A stretch of 64,000 nt of DNA from Pedobacter mucosus (GTDB lineage: Bacteria > Bacteroidota > Bacteroidia > Sphingobacteriales > Sphingobacteriaceae): assembly GCF_022200785.1 (NCBI RefSeq), contig NZ_CP087585.1:310001-374000 (forward strand), given 5' to 3'. Under the pieces are notes generated by a model. The model searched no databases. It was not told the origin of the DNA and was given only the letters and a program-made list of their open reading frames with translations. Both the position numbers and the translations under genes were made by a program. Position 1 is the stretch's first letter. The number at the start of each line of letters is the position of its first letter. Shown here piece after piece: positions 1 through 7,618 of the stretch.

Positions 1-2
1 GT

Positions 3-479
3 TTAGTCGAAGAATTTATTTATACTACTTATTTAGGTAATGCAAATGTTGACGGTTCACAAAAACGAATATATTCAGATAACGTAAATTCAAGGTTAGC
101 AATTAATTATACCAATAATGCTAATGAAAACAAACCAAATTATAAATGCGGTCCTTGGGTAAATGAATATGATCAAGGCAATTATTATGACTCTACTATT
201 CCACCAAATGGTGCCAACGTAATAATTCCTGCTGAGCATGATATTAAGCTGAGAGACACAAATTATGGAGGTTGTGTTAAAGCACCTACCCTTAATGCTA
301 CACACACTGGCGGTTATGGTTTATATATAATGTCGTATCAAAATAATTTACCAAAATACTGTTTAAGCGTACCTGCTAACATGCCAATTGATGACTATTT
401 TTTGCCTTTTCTTTTGTTTGCGAGTTTCTATGGATTTAACGCGATACGTAAAACAAGTTTGATTTCGGAACTTGCATAA
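3..479 (+). CDS. Secreted protein with PID-CTERM-like C-terminal sorting signal (5' end outside window)
   Basis: This reading frame is open from the window edge to TAA at 477-479, giving 158 residues of a protein whose start lies upstream. I recognise no enzymatic domain; the body is rich in Asn and Tyr and has a few Cys (KCGPW, GGC, YCL). The last about 28 residues are the informative part: MPIDDY, then a hydrophobic stretch of about 16 residues (FLPFLLFASFYGF), then Arg-Lys. The next two secreted proteins end in the same layout (CPLDNY and CPFDNY). This resembles exosortase-type C-terminal signals of Bacteroidota (PID-CTERM class), in which the protein is exported, held by the helix, then cleaved. 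That role is inferred from the pattern; no exosortase is in the window. Nothing can be said about the N-terminus. Confidence 0.7.
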   Translation, partial: LVEEFIYTTYLGNANVDGSQKRIYSDNVNSRLAINYTNNANENKPNYKCGPWVNEYDQGNYYDSTIPPNGANVIIPAEHDIKLRDTNYGGCVKAPTLNATHTGGYGLYIMSYQNNLPKYCLSVPANMPIDDYFLPFLLFASFYGFNAIRKTSLISELA

Positions 480-581
480 GTTAAAATATTATTATAATCC
501 TTCTAAATAGAGCTTACCCTAGAGCCTCAATTATCCAATTATTAGCATGTATCTTATTATAAAGTGTATTGTTGATATGCT

Positions 582-589
582 TACTTTTG
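582..589 (+). promoter_or_regulatory. Candidate -7 promoter element (TACTTTTG)
   Basis: TACTTTTG fits the Bacteroidota -7 consensus TAnnTTTG and lies 71 bases upstream of the small secreted-protein gene at 661. I see no clear -33 TTTG at the usual spacing, so this is only a candidate. The rest of 480-660 holds nothing I recognise. Confidence 0.35.
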
Positions 590-660
590 TAAATTCTTGA
601 ACAAAATGAACGTAGTTATACGCAGAGCAATGATGTAATTTTGAATTATATCATTTCCCT

Positions 661-1020
661 ATGGTAAATTCATTTAAGTGGTTTCTTGCTATAATTATTA
701 TTATTGCTATGTCAAATAGTTTACTGTATGCAGATATGGGATGTAAACTTCCAAATGGACAAGTTTATAAAATTGATCCTATTTTTGGATCCATTTTATC
801 CGGTGATGCTAAGTTAAGCTTTTGTCCTAATACTTCAACCACTACTACGATACTTCGAAACATTACTAAAACGACTACTACTCCTTGTTTGGTATTGTTG
901 GCAGGAGGCGTATATGTAGAATATACCGAGCTCAATTGCCCCCTCGACAATTATGCCTTTGCATTCAGCTCGATATTCGGCCTCTTAGGTTTTATTTATA
1001 TCCGCAAGATGAAATTATAA
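661..1020 (+). CDS. Small secreted protein with PID-CTERM-like sorting signal
   Basis: This 119-residue protein begins with a signal peptide (basic start, an Ile-rich hydrophobic core, likely cleavage after SLLYA, about residue 24). The mature part has GCK near its start, a Thr-rich stretch in the middle and a PC motif. It ends with NCPLDNY, one hydrophobic helix and IRKMKL. The layout is signal peptide, YAD, GC[KR], PC, NCP[LF]DNY, helix, basic tail. It matches the protein at 1682-2077 point for point, so the two are paralogues; the partial protein at 3-479 shares the tail. The function is unknown. By analogy to exosortase substrates it would be a surface or matrix protein cleaved at the PLD motif. 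The two sugar-transferase genes that follow fit an exopolysaccharide context. An antisense frame here is a shadow. Confidence 0.8.
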   Translation: MVNSFKWFLAIIIIIAMSNSLLYADMGCKLPNGQVYKIDPIFGSILSGDAKLSFCPNTSTTTTILRNITKTTTTPCLVLLAGGVYVEYTELNCPLDNYAFAFSSIFGLLGFIYIRKMKL

Positions 1021-1071
1021 ACCAAACTACCAACTGAACAATCCCCGTATCGGAAATTTTTTAGCTTAGAC

Positions 1072-1408
1072 CTAAGCGATTTTTTGAACTAACGCGCTAT
1101 AGTTTGTCGACATAATCCCCGCAGGATGAAATATCTTCCCATTGAGACTATTATATATTTTATTTCTGCTTTCTGCGAACCTCAATGAAATACCTACAAG
1201 TGCTAAATTAACTTCTTTGGTATTATAGTATAAATTTAATCAAGGGCTAATGAGCTTTCCAAAAATTAAAGCACCTTTATATGTCGCTTGTGTTTGCTTA
1301 ACGCCTCCAACACCAGGTTTTGATTTAACAACTGTAACCTTACCACGTTGGCTAAATACAAAATTACCAATTGCACCTTTTTAAGTTTTTTCCGCCGAAA
1401 ATAGCCAT
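1072..1408 (-). pseudogene. Decayed gene remnant on the minus strand (frameshifted)
   Basis: Read on the minus strand, ATG at 1408 gives MAIFGGKNLK. A shift of one base near 1382-1390 then continues as GAIGNFVFSQRGKVTVVKSK and on to a TGA at 1240. A further shift opens a stop-free stretch down to TAG at 1072-1074. The GN-(F/V)-V-x-x-x-R-G-K-x-x-x-(R/V)-(S/K)-x-P pattern followed by QTxAT is like a short Bacteroidota protein family that starts with a G-x-x-G-N-x-V segment (as I recall, often annotated as hypothetical or DUF). The family link is from memory and weak; the broken frame is directly visible. The stretch 1409-1681 otherwise holds only a short inverted repeat and AT-rich sequence. 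Confidence 0.45.
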
Positions 1409-1512
1409 AATATTGAATTATATATAAATACTAAACCAGGAATTATTTGGTTATAGATAAGATGTTGGTGCACTCAATTAGCCATATTAAAGGTAGTACA
1501 AATCCTTTGATA

Positions 1513-1562
1513 CTCCGCATATTCTTATAAATAGGCGGACTTGCTGTGGTGTCTATGCGGAG
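1513..1562. repeat. 9-bp inverted repeat (CTCCGCATA / TATGCGGAG)
   Basis: CTCCGCATA at 1513-1521 is repeated as its exact reverse complement at 1554-1562, with a 32-base spacer. It lies in the gene-poor gap before the secreted protein at 1682. No U-run follows, so it does not look like a terminator. Its role is unknown. Confidence 0.35.
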
Positions 1563-1681
1563 ACAATGTGAGCATAATTAAGGTAAATACCGAATTATAT
1601 TAAATAAATTAATATAATTCAAAAATATTCCTATTAGTTGTGTAATTTGCTATATTTAGTTAATGATTAATTCTGAAGCTT

Positions 1682-2077
1682 ATGAAAAAGTTAAGACTAA
1701 TCATCCCGCTCTCAATACTTATCCTATTTCTATGTTTGTCATCATCTTATGCAGATACGCCAATATATGGCTGTCGTTTTGGGTCAAGGATTTGGGCGAA
1801 TGAGGATTTGACCAATAGTCATCCAAATTACCCAGCTTATTTTAATTATAGTAACACATCCGATAACGGATATAATAATTTTTCAGGTAAATGTTATGAT
1901 GGAGGTAGTTCACCTTGTTATATTTATACTACGGATGGAACTTTATGGCATCAGGGCACACTAGGAAGTATTAGTTATGATAATTGCCCATTCGATAATT
2001 ATATTCCGCTATTACTAATCTTTACAATAGGCTTTACTATCTTGCGTTTCAAGAAGCAATATGCAATTCATCAATGA
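1682..2077 (+). CDS. Small secreted protein with PID-CTERM-like sorting signal
   Basis: This 131-residue protein has a signal peptide (MKKLRL start, hydrophobic core, cleavage likely after SSSYA near residue 24). The mature part is rich in Asn, Tyr and Gly, with Cys at YGCRF, GKCYD, SPCY and DNCPF. It ends with NCPFDNY, a hydrophobic helix of about 18 residues, and RFKKQYAIHQ. It is a paralogue of the protein at 661-1020 (shared YAD, GC[KR], PC and NCP[LF]DNY landmarks). Its stop overlaps the start of the downstream GT2 glycosyltransferase by 4 bases (ATGA), so the two genes are translationally coupled. That ties this protein family to polysaccharide synthesis. The start ATG is well placed before the signal peptide. 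The sorting role is inferred from the tail only. Confidence 0.8.
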   Translation: MKKLRLIIPLSILILFLCLSSSYADTPIYGCRFGSRIWANEDLTNSHPNYPAYFNYSNTSDNGYNNFSGKCYDGGSSPCYIYTTDGTLWHQGTLGSISYDNCPFDNYIPLLLIFTIGFTILRFKKQYAIHQ

Positions 2078-2817
2078 AAATTTCCCTCATCACAGTAGTT
2101 TTTAATGGAGCTGATTTTTTGGAAGAATGCATTAGTTCGGTTTGCAGTCAGGTTGATGTTGATTTAGAATATATTATAGTAGACGGTGGCTCTACCGACG
2201 GAACGCTTGATATTATTAAAAACTATAACGCTCATATTCATCATTTTGTAACAGAAAAAGATAATGGATTATATGATGCCATTAATAAAGGAATAAAACT
2301 GGCAACAGGAGATATTATCGGAATCTTAAATGCAGATGATAGTTTCGAAAGTATAAATGTTTTGGCTCAAGTAGCAAAAGCTTTTAAAAACAACATCAAT
2401 TTGGATGGGCTTTACGGTAATTTAAATTATGTTCATCCTCAGAATAAAAATATTATTCGCAAGTGGAAATCTAAGGAGGCCGATTATAGTGATATTGAAA
2501 AAGGCTGGATGCCAGCCCACCCAACTTTATATCTCAGGAGGAATGTATTTACATCATTTGGCAATTATACATTGGACTTGGGTACAGCAGCAGACTATGA
2601 TTTTATATTAAGGATCTTCCACACCTATAAAATCAAAACGGCATATCTTCCTATCTTAATGGTAAATATGCGTACTGGCGGACTAAGTAATAACTCTCTA
2701 AATAGCCTTTTTAATGCATTGCTTAATGATTATAAAGCCTTAAAGCGAAATAAAGTTTCACATCCTTTATCAGTCTTGCTTCAGAAAAAGTTGTCGAAGC
2801 TTAGTCAATTTTTTTAG
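2074..2817 (+). CDS. Glycosyltransferase family 2
   Basis: This 247-residue protein is a GT-A fold glycosyltransferase that should transfer a sugar from a nucleotide-sugar donor, most likely to a lipid-linked glycan at the inner membrane face. The N-terminal ITVVFNGA strand, VDGGSTDGT (about residues 47-55), EKDNGLYDAINKG and LNADDS (the DXD-type metal site) are all typical of GT2, close to the WcaA/WcaE-like subgroup. There is no membrane segment. It starts by an ATGA overlap with the upstream secreted protein, so it belongs to that operon. Donor and acceptor cannot be told from sequence. An undecaprenyl-phosphate sugar transferase gene follows after about 170 bases, consistent with an exopolysaccharide or O-antigen-like pathway. 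Confidence 0.9.
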   Translation: MKISLITVVFNGADFLEECISSVCSQVDVDLEYIIVDGGSTDGTLDIIKNYNAHIHHFVTEKDNGLYDAINKGIKLATGDIIGILNADDSFESINVLAQVAKAFKNNINLDGLYGNLNYVHPQNKNIIRKWKSKEADYSDIEKGWMPAHPTLYLRRNVFTSFGNYTLDLGTAADYDFILRIFHTYKIKTAYLPILMVNMRTGGLSNNSLNSLFNALLNDYKALKRNKVSHPLSVLLQKKLSKLSQFF

Positions 2818-2954
2818 GTTTAACAGTCTAGAACTTTCAATTATTTTATGAATAGTAAATAAATAAAATATATATTTCAAATTTTTCAGGATATAAAACT
2901 CTAATTGACTAATGCTATGGTAAATATTTAGGCTATATAAGCTTAAACATTGTT

Positions 2955-2962
2955 TATATTTG
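2955..2962 (+). promoter_or_regulatory. Candidate -7 promoter element (TATATTTG)
   Basis: TATATTTG is an exact match to TAnnTTTG, 30 bases before the ATG at 2992. It overlaps a possible upstream TTG start of the next gene, which argues that the true start is downstream. No clear -33 TTTG is seen. Confidence 0.45.
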
Positions 2963-2991
2963 ACAACCAAACGTATGTGTCTTTGAAAGTG

Positions 2992-4062
2992 ATGTTCCAG
3001 ACTTATCCTGAATATTTATATTTTGCTATATTATTGTTAGCATTTGGTTTGGTGATTTTTATGATTCCTTCTATCATTTATACCTCCCTTAAATACCATC
3101 TTTTTGATAAAAACGACCTTCATCGGAAAAATCACAAACGCAATATATCCAGATTAGGGGGCATAGCCATTGTTGCCAGTTTTACAATTAGTATTTTACT
3201 GTTTACTACATTTATAAACTTCAAAGAAGCTAACTTCTTAATTACTTCTTGCATAATTTTATCGGCTCTGGGCGTAAAAGATGATATTTATGGAACCAAT
3301 ACCAGTACAAAGTTCCTGCTTCAACTAGTGGTAGCTGGTATTTTAGTATTTTTTGGCCATTTTAGATTAACCAGTTTATACGGCGTATTGGGTATAGGGG
3401 AAATGGATTTATGGTGGGGTGGATTGTTTTCAATAGTCCTTATTATTTTTCTCAATAATGCATTCAATTTAATAGATGGCATCGATGGCTTAGCAGGCTC
3501 GATTGGCATAATTGCTAGCTTGGTTTTTGGAATTTTATTTGCAAGAATGGGTGCCATACCTTATGCATTCATTGCCTTCGCTTTAGCAGGGGCAATTGCT
3601 GGCTTTTTAAAATATAACTGGTATCCAGCTAAAATCTTTATGGGTGATACCGGAGCATTAATAACAGGTTTAATATGTGCTGCATTGGCAATTAAGTTTA
3701 TTGAGCTAAATAAGTTTACCGCTACCAATGATCCGGATTTTTATTCTGCTCCAGCGATAGCAGTCTCCATTTTAATTATTCCTATTTTCGATTCCTTAAG
3801 GGTTTTTTGTGTGCGTTTGCTAAAGGGTAAATCACCTTTTAGGGGCGATCGCAACCATATTCATCACCGTTTACAACGACTTGGTTTAAAGCCCAATAAA
3901 ATCGCATTTATATCTGCATCGCTGAATTTAATTACCATCCTGTTAACCATTATGCTTCAGCATTTAGGTAATTTTCTGCTCATTTTTCTATTGATTAGTA
4001 TTTGTGCAGTAAGTAATGCCATTTTAACGCTCCAGTTAAGAAAGAGAGGCATTTACAATTAG
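2992..4062 (+). CDS. Undecaprenyl-phosphate sugar-1-phosphate transferase (WecA/WbpL-like, GT4)
   Basis: This 356-residue polytopic membrane protein belongs to the MraY/WecA/WbpL family. These enzymes move a sugar-1-phosphate (usually an N-acetyl-hexosamine) from a UDP donor onto undecaprenyl phosphate, starting a cell-surface glycan. Family motifs are in order: HRKNHKRNISRLGG near the N-terminus, KDDIYG, NLIDGIDGLAGS with the catalytic Asp pair, FMGDTGAL, and RGDRNHIHHRLQRLGL near the C-terminus (the His-rich loop typical of WecA-like members). About ten hydrophobic helices are visible. I chose ATG 2992 because an upstream TTG (2950) overlaps a -7 promoter box; GTG 2977 is an alternative. 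It is distinct from the true MraY at 13848. Context suggests exopolysaccharide or O-antigen initiation; the exact sugar is unknown. Confidence 0.9.
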   Translation: MFQTYPEYLYFAILLLAFGLVIFMIPSIIYTSLKYHLFDKNDLHRKNHKRNISRLGGIAIVASFTISILLFTTFINFKEANFLITSCIILSALGVKDDIYGTNTSTKFLLQLVVAGILVFFGHFRLTSLYGVLGIGEMDLWWGGLFSIVLIIFLNNAFNLIDGIDGLAGSIGIIASLVFGILFARMGAIPYAFIAFALAGAIAGFLKYNWYPAKIFMGDTGALITGLICAALAIKFIELNKFTATNDPDFYSAPAIAVSILIIPIFDSLRVFCVRLLKGKSPFRGDRNHIHHRLQRLGLKPNKIAFISASLNLITILLTIMLQHLGNFLLIFLLISICAVSNAILTLQLRKRGIYN

Positions 4063-4191
4063 TCTATGTAATAATTATAGGGTCAATCATTTATATTAAT
4101 TATATATTTTGCTAAAATAGCTGATAATTGTAATTGCGTTGGTTCTTGTTTGGCTACATAAATCAATTAAATAATATATAAAAATAAAGAC

Positions 4192-4199
4192 TAATTTTG
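4192..4199 (+). promoter_or_regulatory. Candidate -7 promoter element (TAATTTTG)
   Basis: TAATTTTG matches TAnnTTTG and lies 19 bases before the GAPDH start at 4218, so the transcript would have a very short leader. A -33 box at normal spacing is not clear. Confidence 0.5.
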
Positions 4200-4217
4200 C
4201 GCTCTAATTTTACAACA

Positions 4218-5207
4218 ATGAGGCTTGCTATTAACGGTTTTGGAAGGATAGGAAGAACTTTTTTACGCTTGGCTTTGGCTGAGGGTTTTGAAGTGGTTGC
4301 CATAAACGACCTTGCGGATGCCACCACAATGGCCCATTTGTTTAAATATGATTCTGTTCATGGTGTGTATTCAGGTAAAGTTTCTGCCCAGCCAGATTCG
4401 CTTGTTATCGATCATTTATCAATTCCTATATTTTGTATTAAAAATGCCGACGAATTGCCTTGGTCTGCATTAAGGGTAGATTTAGTGGTTGATTGTACCG
4501 GTAAAAATTTAACAAGAGAAGGTGCCCAAAAACATATTATATCTGGAGCAAAGCAAGTGCTTATTTCTGCGCCAGCTGCCGATGATATTCCAATGGTGGT
4601 AATGGGTGTAAATGATGATACAATTGATTTAGCTAGTCCGATTTTATCAAATGCAAGTTGTACCACTAATAATATAGCGCCAATTATTAAGATTTTAAAT
4701 GATAATTGGGGTGTAGAAGAGGGATATATTACAACTATTCACTCCATGACGGGTGATCAGAATTTGCATGATTCAAACCATAAAGATTTACGCAGGGCAA
4801 GAGCAGCATCTTCCTCCATCATTCCAACTACAACTGGAGCAGCGAAAGCAATTACGCATATTTTTCCAGCGCTTGATGGCCGTTTAGGTGGGGCCGGAAT
4901 CCGGGTGCCGGTACTTAACGGTTCATTGACAGATTTTACCTGTTTGCTGAAAAATAAAACCACCATTGACGAAATTAACGCTGCATTTAAATATGCTGCT
5001 GAAAATGAAATGAAAGGTATTATCGAATATACTGAAGATCCAATTGTTTCCGTTGATATTATTAATAATCCACATTCTTGTATATTTGATGCGTTATTAA
5101 CCTCTATTGTTGGCGATTTAGTAAAAGTTGTAGGCTGGTATGATAATGAATTCGGTTACAGTAGCCGATTAATCGATGTGGTAAAAAGAATTAATTTATT
5201 ACCTTAA
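4218..5207 (+). CDS. gap: Glyceraldehyde-3-phosphate dehydrogenase (first of two)
   Basis: This 329-residue cytosolic enzyme converts glyceraldehyde 3-phosphate, phosphate and NAD(P)+ to 1,3-bisphosphoglycerate. The N-terminal INGFGRIGR is the dinucleotide-binding motif and ND in AINDL is the adenosine-ribose site. SNASCTTNN carries the catalytic Cys148, HSMTGDQ has the paired His, and WYDNEFGYS closes the protein. The region after the catalytic His reads HDSNHKDLRRARAAS, so the two residues that are often Leu-Pro or Ser-Pro in NAD-specific forms are Ser-Asn here; this may mean relaxed cofactor choice (inference). ATG 4218 is preferred to a TTG seven codons upstream because the -7 box overlaps that position. 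It heads a unit with an acetyltransferase and pgk. A clearly different GAPDH lies at 61908-62906. Confidence 0.93.
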   Translation: MRLAINGFGRIGRTFLRLALAEGFEVVAINDLADATTMAHLFKYDSVHGVYSGKVSAQPDSLVIDHLSIPIFCIKNADELPWSALRVDLVVDCTGKNLTREGAQKHIISGAKQVLISAPAADDIPMVVMGVNDDTIDLASPILSNASCTTNNIAPIIKILNDNWGVEEGYITTIHSMTGDQNLHDSNHKDLRRARAASSSIIPTTTGAAKAITHIFPALDGRLGGAGIRVPVLNGSLTDFTCLLKNKTTIDEINAAFKYAAENEMKGIIEYTEDPIVSVDIINNPHSCIFDALLTSIVGDLVKVVGWYDNEFGYSSRLIDVVKRINLLP

Positions 5208-5241
5208 ATGATCTATTAAATATTTCTTCTCACTAATTAAT

Positions 5242-5679
5242 ATGGTAAAATTTATTCTTCCAGAAGAAGTACTTCCCTTAAGAAGTTTGGTTTTAAGAAA
5301 TAATAAGCCCCTAATTGAATGTGTTTTTGAGGGTGATAAGAACTACGATACTTTCCATTTGGGCTATGCTCTCAAAACTCAAATTCGATCGGTTGCCAGC
5401 TTAATGCGGAATGATTTTTTTGAAGGTGACGGTATTGGCTATCAGCTAAGGGGCATGGCTACACATCCAGATTTTGGCGGTAAAGGCTTTGGTGCAGCAC
5501 TAATTAATTTTGCCGTAGAATATTTACAAGAGTATAAAACTGATTATTTATGGTGCAATGCAAGGTCTACAGCTGCTTCATTCTATGAAAAACTTGGCTT
5601 CATCAATACATCACCTGAATTCGATATCCCTGGTATTGGCTTCCACTATGAAATGAAATTAAACTTAAATACAAAATAA
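5242..5679 (+). CDS. GNAT-family N-acetyltransferase
   Basis: This 145-residue protein has the GNAT fold, which moves an acetyl group from acetyl-CoA to an amine. The acetyl-CoA pyrophosphate loop is seen in YQLRGMATHPDFGGKGFGAALI (motif A, about residues 69-90, with the Q/R-x-x-G-x-G/A type loop as GGKGFG). Later ARSTAASFYEKLGF is the typical motif B region. The substrate is unknown. It lies 34 bases after the GAPDH stop and 6 bases before pgk, so it is co-transcribed with two glycolytic genes. Its start ATG at 5242 leaves a complete N-terminus. A role in acetylating a metabolite or one of the neighbours is possible but not shown by sequence. Confidence 0.85.
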   Translation: MVKFILPEEVLPLRSLVLRNNKPLIECVFEGDKNYDTFHLGYALKTQIRSVASLMRNDFFEGDGIGYQLRGMATHPDFGGKGFGAALINFAVEYLQEYKTDYLWCNARSTAASFYEKLGFINTSPEFDIPGIGFHYEMKLNLNTK

Positions 5680-5685
5680 ATAAAT

Positions 5686-6879
5686 ATGAATACGATAGAT
5701 CAATTTGATTTTAAGGATAAAAAAGCGCTGATTAGGGTAGATTTTAATGTTCCCTTAGATTCAGATTTTAACATCACTGATGATAAAAGAATGCGTGCTG
5801 CATTGCCTACCATAACTAAAATATTAAATGATGGCGGTTCGGTAATATTGATGTCGCATTTAGGGAGACCAAAAGACGGCCCAACTGATAAATATTCACT
5901 CAAACATATTCTTGGAGATCTATCTCGCATGCTAGATATTGAGGTTAAATTTGCTGATGATTGCATTGGCGAATCTGCAGTTGAATTGGCGAAAAATCTT
6001 GTTCCTGGCGATGTTTTATTGTTGGAAAATCTTCGTTTTTATAAGGAAGAAGAAAAAGGTGATGTTGCTTTTGCAGAGAAGCTATCAAAATTAGGGGATG
6101 TTTATGTAAATGATGCATTTGGTACAGCTCACCGTGCTCATGCTTCAACTGCTATTATTGCTCAATTCTTTGCTGATGCAAAATATGCCGGTTATTTAAT
6201 GGCTTCGGAAGTGGAAAATGCAGAGAAAATTCTTAATCATGCAGAGCGACCTTTTACGGCTATTATGGGTGGTGCAAAAGTTTCTGATAAGATTTTATTG
6301 ATCGAAAAACTGCTGGATAAGGTAGATAATATCATCATTGGTGGAGGCATGGCCTATACTTTTGCAAAAGCACAAGGTGGAGAAATAGGAACTTCACTTT
6401 TAGAAGCTGATAAACAAGAACTTTCTCTTGAATTAATTGAAAAGGCTAAAGCAAAAGGAGTAAATCTAATTTTACCTGTAGATACGGTAATTGCTAACAA
6501 GTTTGCAAATGATGCAGATAAGAAGGATGTAGATTCTGGTGAAATTCCTGCAGACTGGATGGGTTTAGATATAGGTCCAAAATCAATTGCTTTATTTCAG
6601 GATGTAATTAAAAACTCCAAAACATTGCTTTGGAATGGTCCGATGGGTGTTTTTGAAATGGAAAGTTTTGAAGTTGGAACCAAAGCCGTAGCTGACGCCT
6701 TAGTTGCTGCAACAAAAGAAAATAATGCATTTTCGCTAATTGGTGGTGGAGATTCTGCTGCAGCAATTGCAAAGTTTGGTTTAGAAGATGAGGTTAGTTA
6801 TGTTTCAACTGGCGGAGGTGCTTTGTTAGAATATATGGAAGGCAAAGAATTGCCAGGTGTTAAAGCATTGAACGACTAA
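5686..6879 (+). CDS. pgk: Phosphoglycerate kinase
   Basis: This 397-residue enzyme transfers the acyl phosphate of 1,3-bisphosphoglycerate to ADP, the step right after GAPDH. Signature parts are [12 protein letters not shown] at the N-terminus, [10 protein letters not shown] (substrate Arg/His loop), [32 protein letters not shown] in the hinge and nucleotide region, WNGPMGVFE, and the C-terminal [12 protein letters not shown] and [13 protein letters not shown]. The length is normal for the family. It follows the GNAT gene by 6 bases and is closed by a strong intrinsic terminator at 6887-6924, so gap-GNAT-pgk is a defined transcription unit. Nothing is odd in the sequence. Confidence 0.97.
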   Translation: MNTIDQFDFKDKKALIRVDFNVPLDSDFNITDDKRMRAALPTITKILNDGGSVILMSHLGRPKDGPTDKYSLKHILGDLSRMLDIEVKFADDCIGESAVELAKNLVPGDVLLLENLRFYKEEEKGDVAFAEKLSKLGDVYVNDAFGTAHRAHASTAIIAQFFADAKYAGYLMASEVENAEKILNHAERPFTAIMGGAKVSDKILLIEKLLDKVDNIIIGGGMAYTFAKAQGGEIGTSLLEADKQELSLELIEKAKAKGVNLILPVDTVIANKFANDADKKDVDSGEIPADWMGLDIGPKSIALFQDVIKNSKTLLWNGPMGVFEMESFEVGTKAVADALVAATKENNAFSLIGGGDSAAAIAKFGLEDEVSYVSTGGGALLEYMEGKELPGVKALND

Positions 6880-6886
6880 TATTAAG

Positions 6887-6924
6887 CATTCGGTTTGTGG
6901 GATTTCACAAACCGAATGTTTTTG
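6887..6924 (+). terminator. Intrinsic terminator after pgk
   Basis: A perfect 13-bp inverted repeat (CATTCGGTTTGTG at 6887-6899, CACAAACCGAATG at 6906-6918) with a 6-base loop is followed directly by a T-rich run. It starts 8 bases after the pgk stop. Confidence 0.92.
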
Positions 6925-7034
6925 TTAATATGGCTCCACAGCTTATGCTTGCCTCGGTACATTGGCGCTGTATTCTAGAATCACGATTTTCCAAATTTGT
7001 CATGGCTTCCTGAGAGATCGGACATGGTGGTTGT

Positions 7035-7290
7035 GATGTCGGAAAATTTGTTGAAGTTTTTTTGCTGGCAGCATAAGGTCGATGAAGAATATGCCTGTGC
7101 TTTTTTACCTATAGCTGTTAGATTGTATCTAATAGATACTAATTCTTTTAAAGGTTATTTACCCGACTCATTGGCGCCGGAGAGCCTAGTACTTTTGGCT
7201 TAGCCCAAATTGGGCAAAAACCCAAGGCTTGGTTCTGATGTCGGATAAATTCGTTAAGCTTTTTTGCCGGCAACACAAGCCCGATGAAGA
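7035..7290. repeat. Pair of related about 55-bp direct repeats
   Basis: 7035-7090 and 7237-7290 both read GATGTCGGA, A/T-rich, TTTTTGC, GGCA, AAG, CGATGAAGAAT, with about 75-80% identity by eye. They lie just upstream of the longer tandem repeat. Their nature is unknown; they may be worn parts of the same dispersed element. Confidence 0.5.
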
Positions 7291-7340
7291 ATCGGGAGAG
7301 CATGCTGCCTGATTCCTTGGTTGAATAATTATTTATTAGA

Positions 7341-7600
7341 GAAAGCTTTAACGTTTTCTCTCTCCATCATAACCTAGGCCGACTAAAAGGGTGCATATAC
7401 CATGATTGCAATTGAAAAGTGCACCTAGCTAAGCCCAACCACTGTTTCTTCGTTCTACTTTGGTGCCGGCCTAACAAATGTTTTGGTACAGCTTAAACAA
7501 GCTTACCCACTGACTTTAATAAAAACATTTTAAGCCGGAAACTTTTGGTCCTTTTGGTTTCTCAAAAGGACTATGGCCTCCCGGCCAAGAGGGTTCCAAT
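7341..7600. repeat. Dispersed repeat, copy A
   Basis: It starts with GAAAGCTTTAACGTTTTCTC, includes CCATCATAACCTAGGCC, GTGCACCTAGCTAAGCC and a TCCTTTTGG...CAAAAGGA hairpin, and ends with GGCCTCCCGGCCAAGAGGG. The same landmarks occur in the same order in copy B. It has no open frame with family features. It could be a non-coding dispersed element or the decayed tail of a larger mobile element. Confidence 0.7.
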
Positions 7601-7618
7601 AAATCATGTTATTACTAT

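Noticed and set aside
2950..2991. TTG start of the WecA-like transferase
   Set aside because: It overlaps an exact -7 promoter box TATATTTG; later ATG 2992 keeps the whole membrane domain.
6997..7203. A 68-codon open frame in the repeat-rich gap
   Set aside because: It overlaps one of the 55-bp repeats, has no family motif and no promoter or ribosome site; treated as chance.
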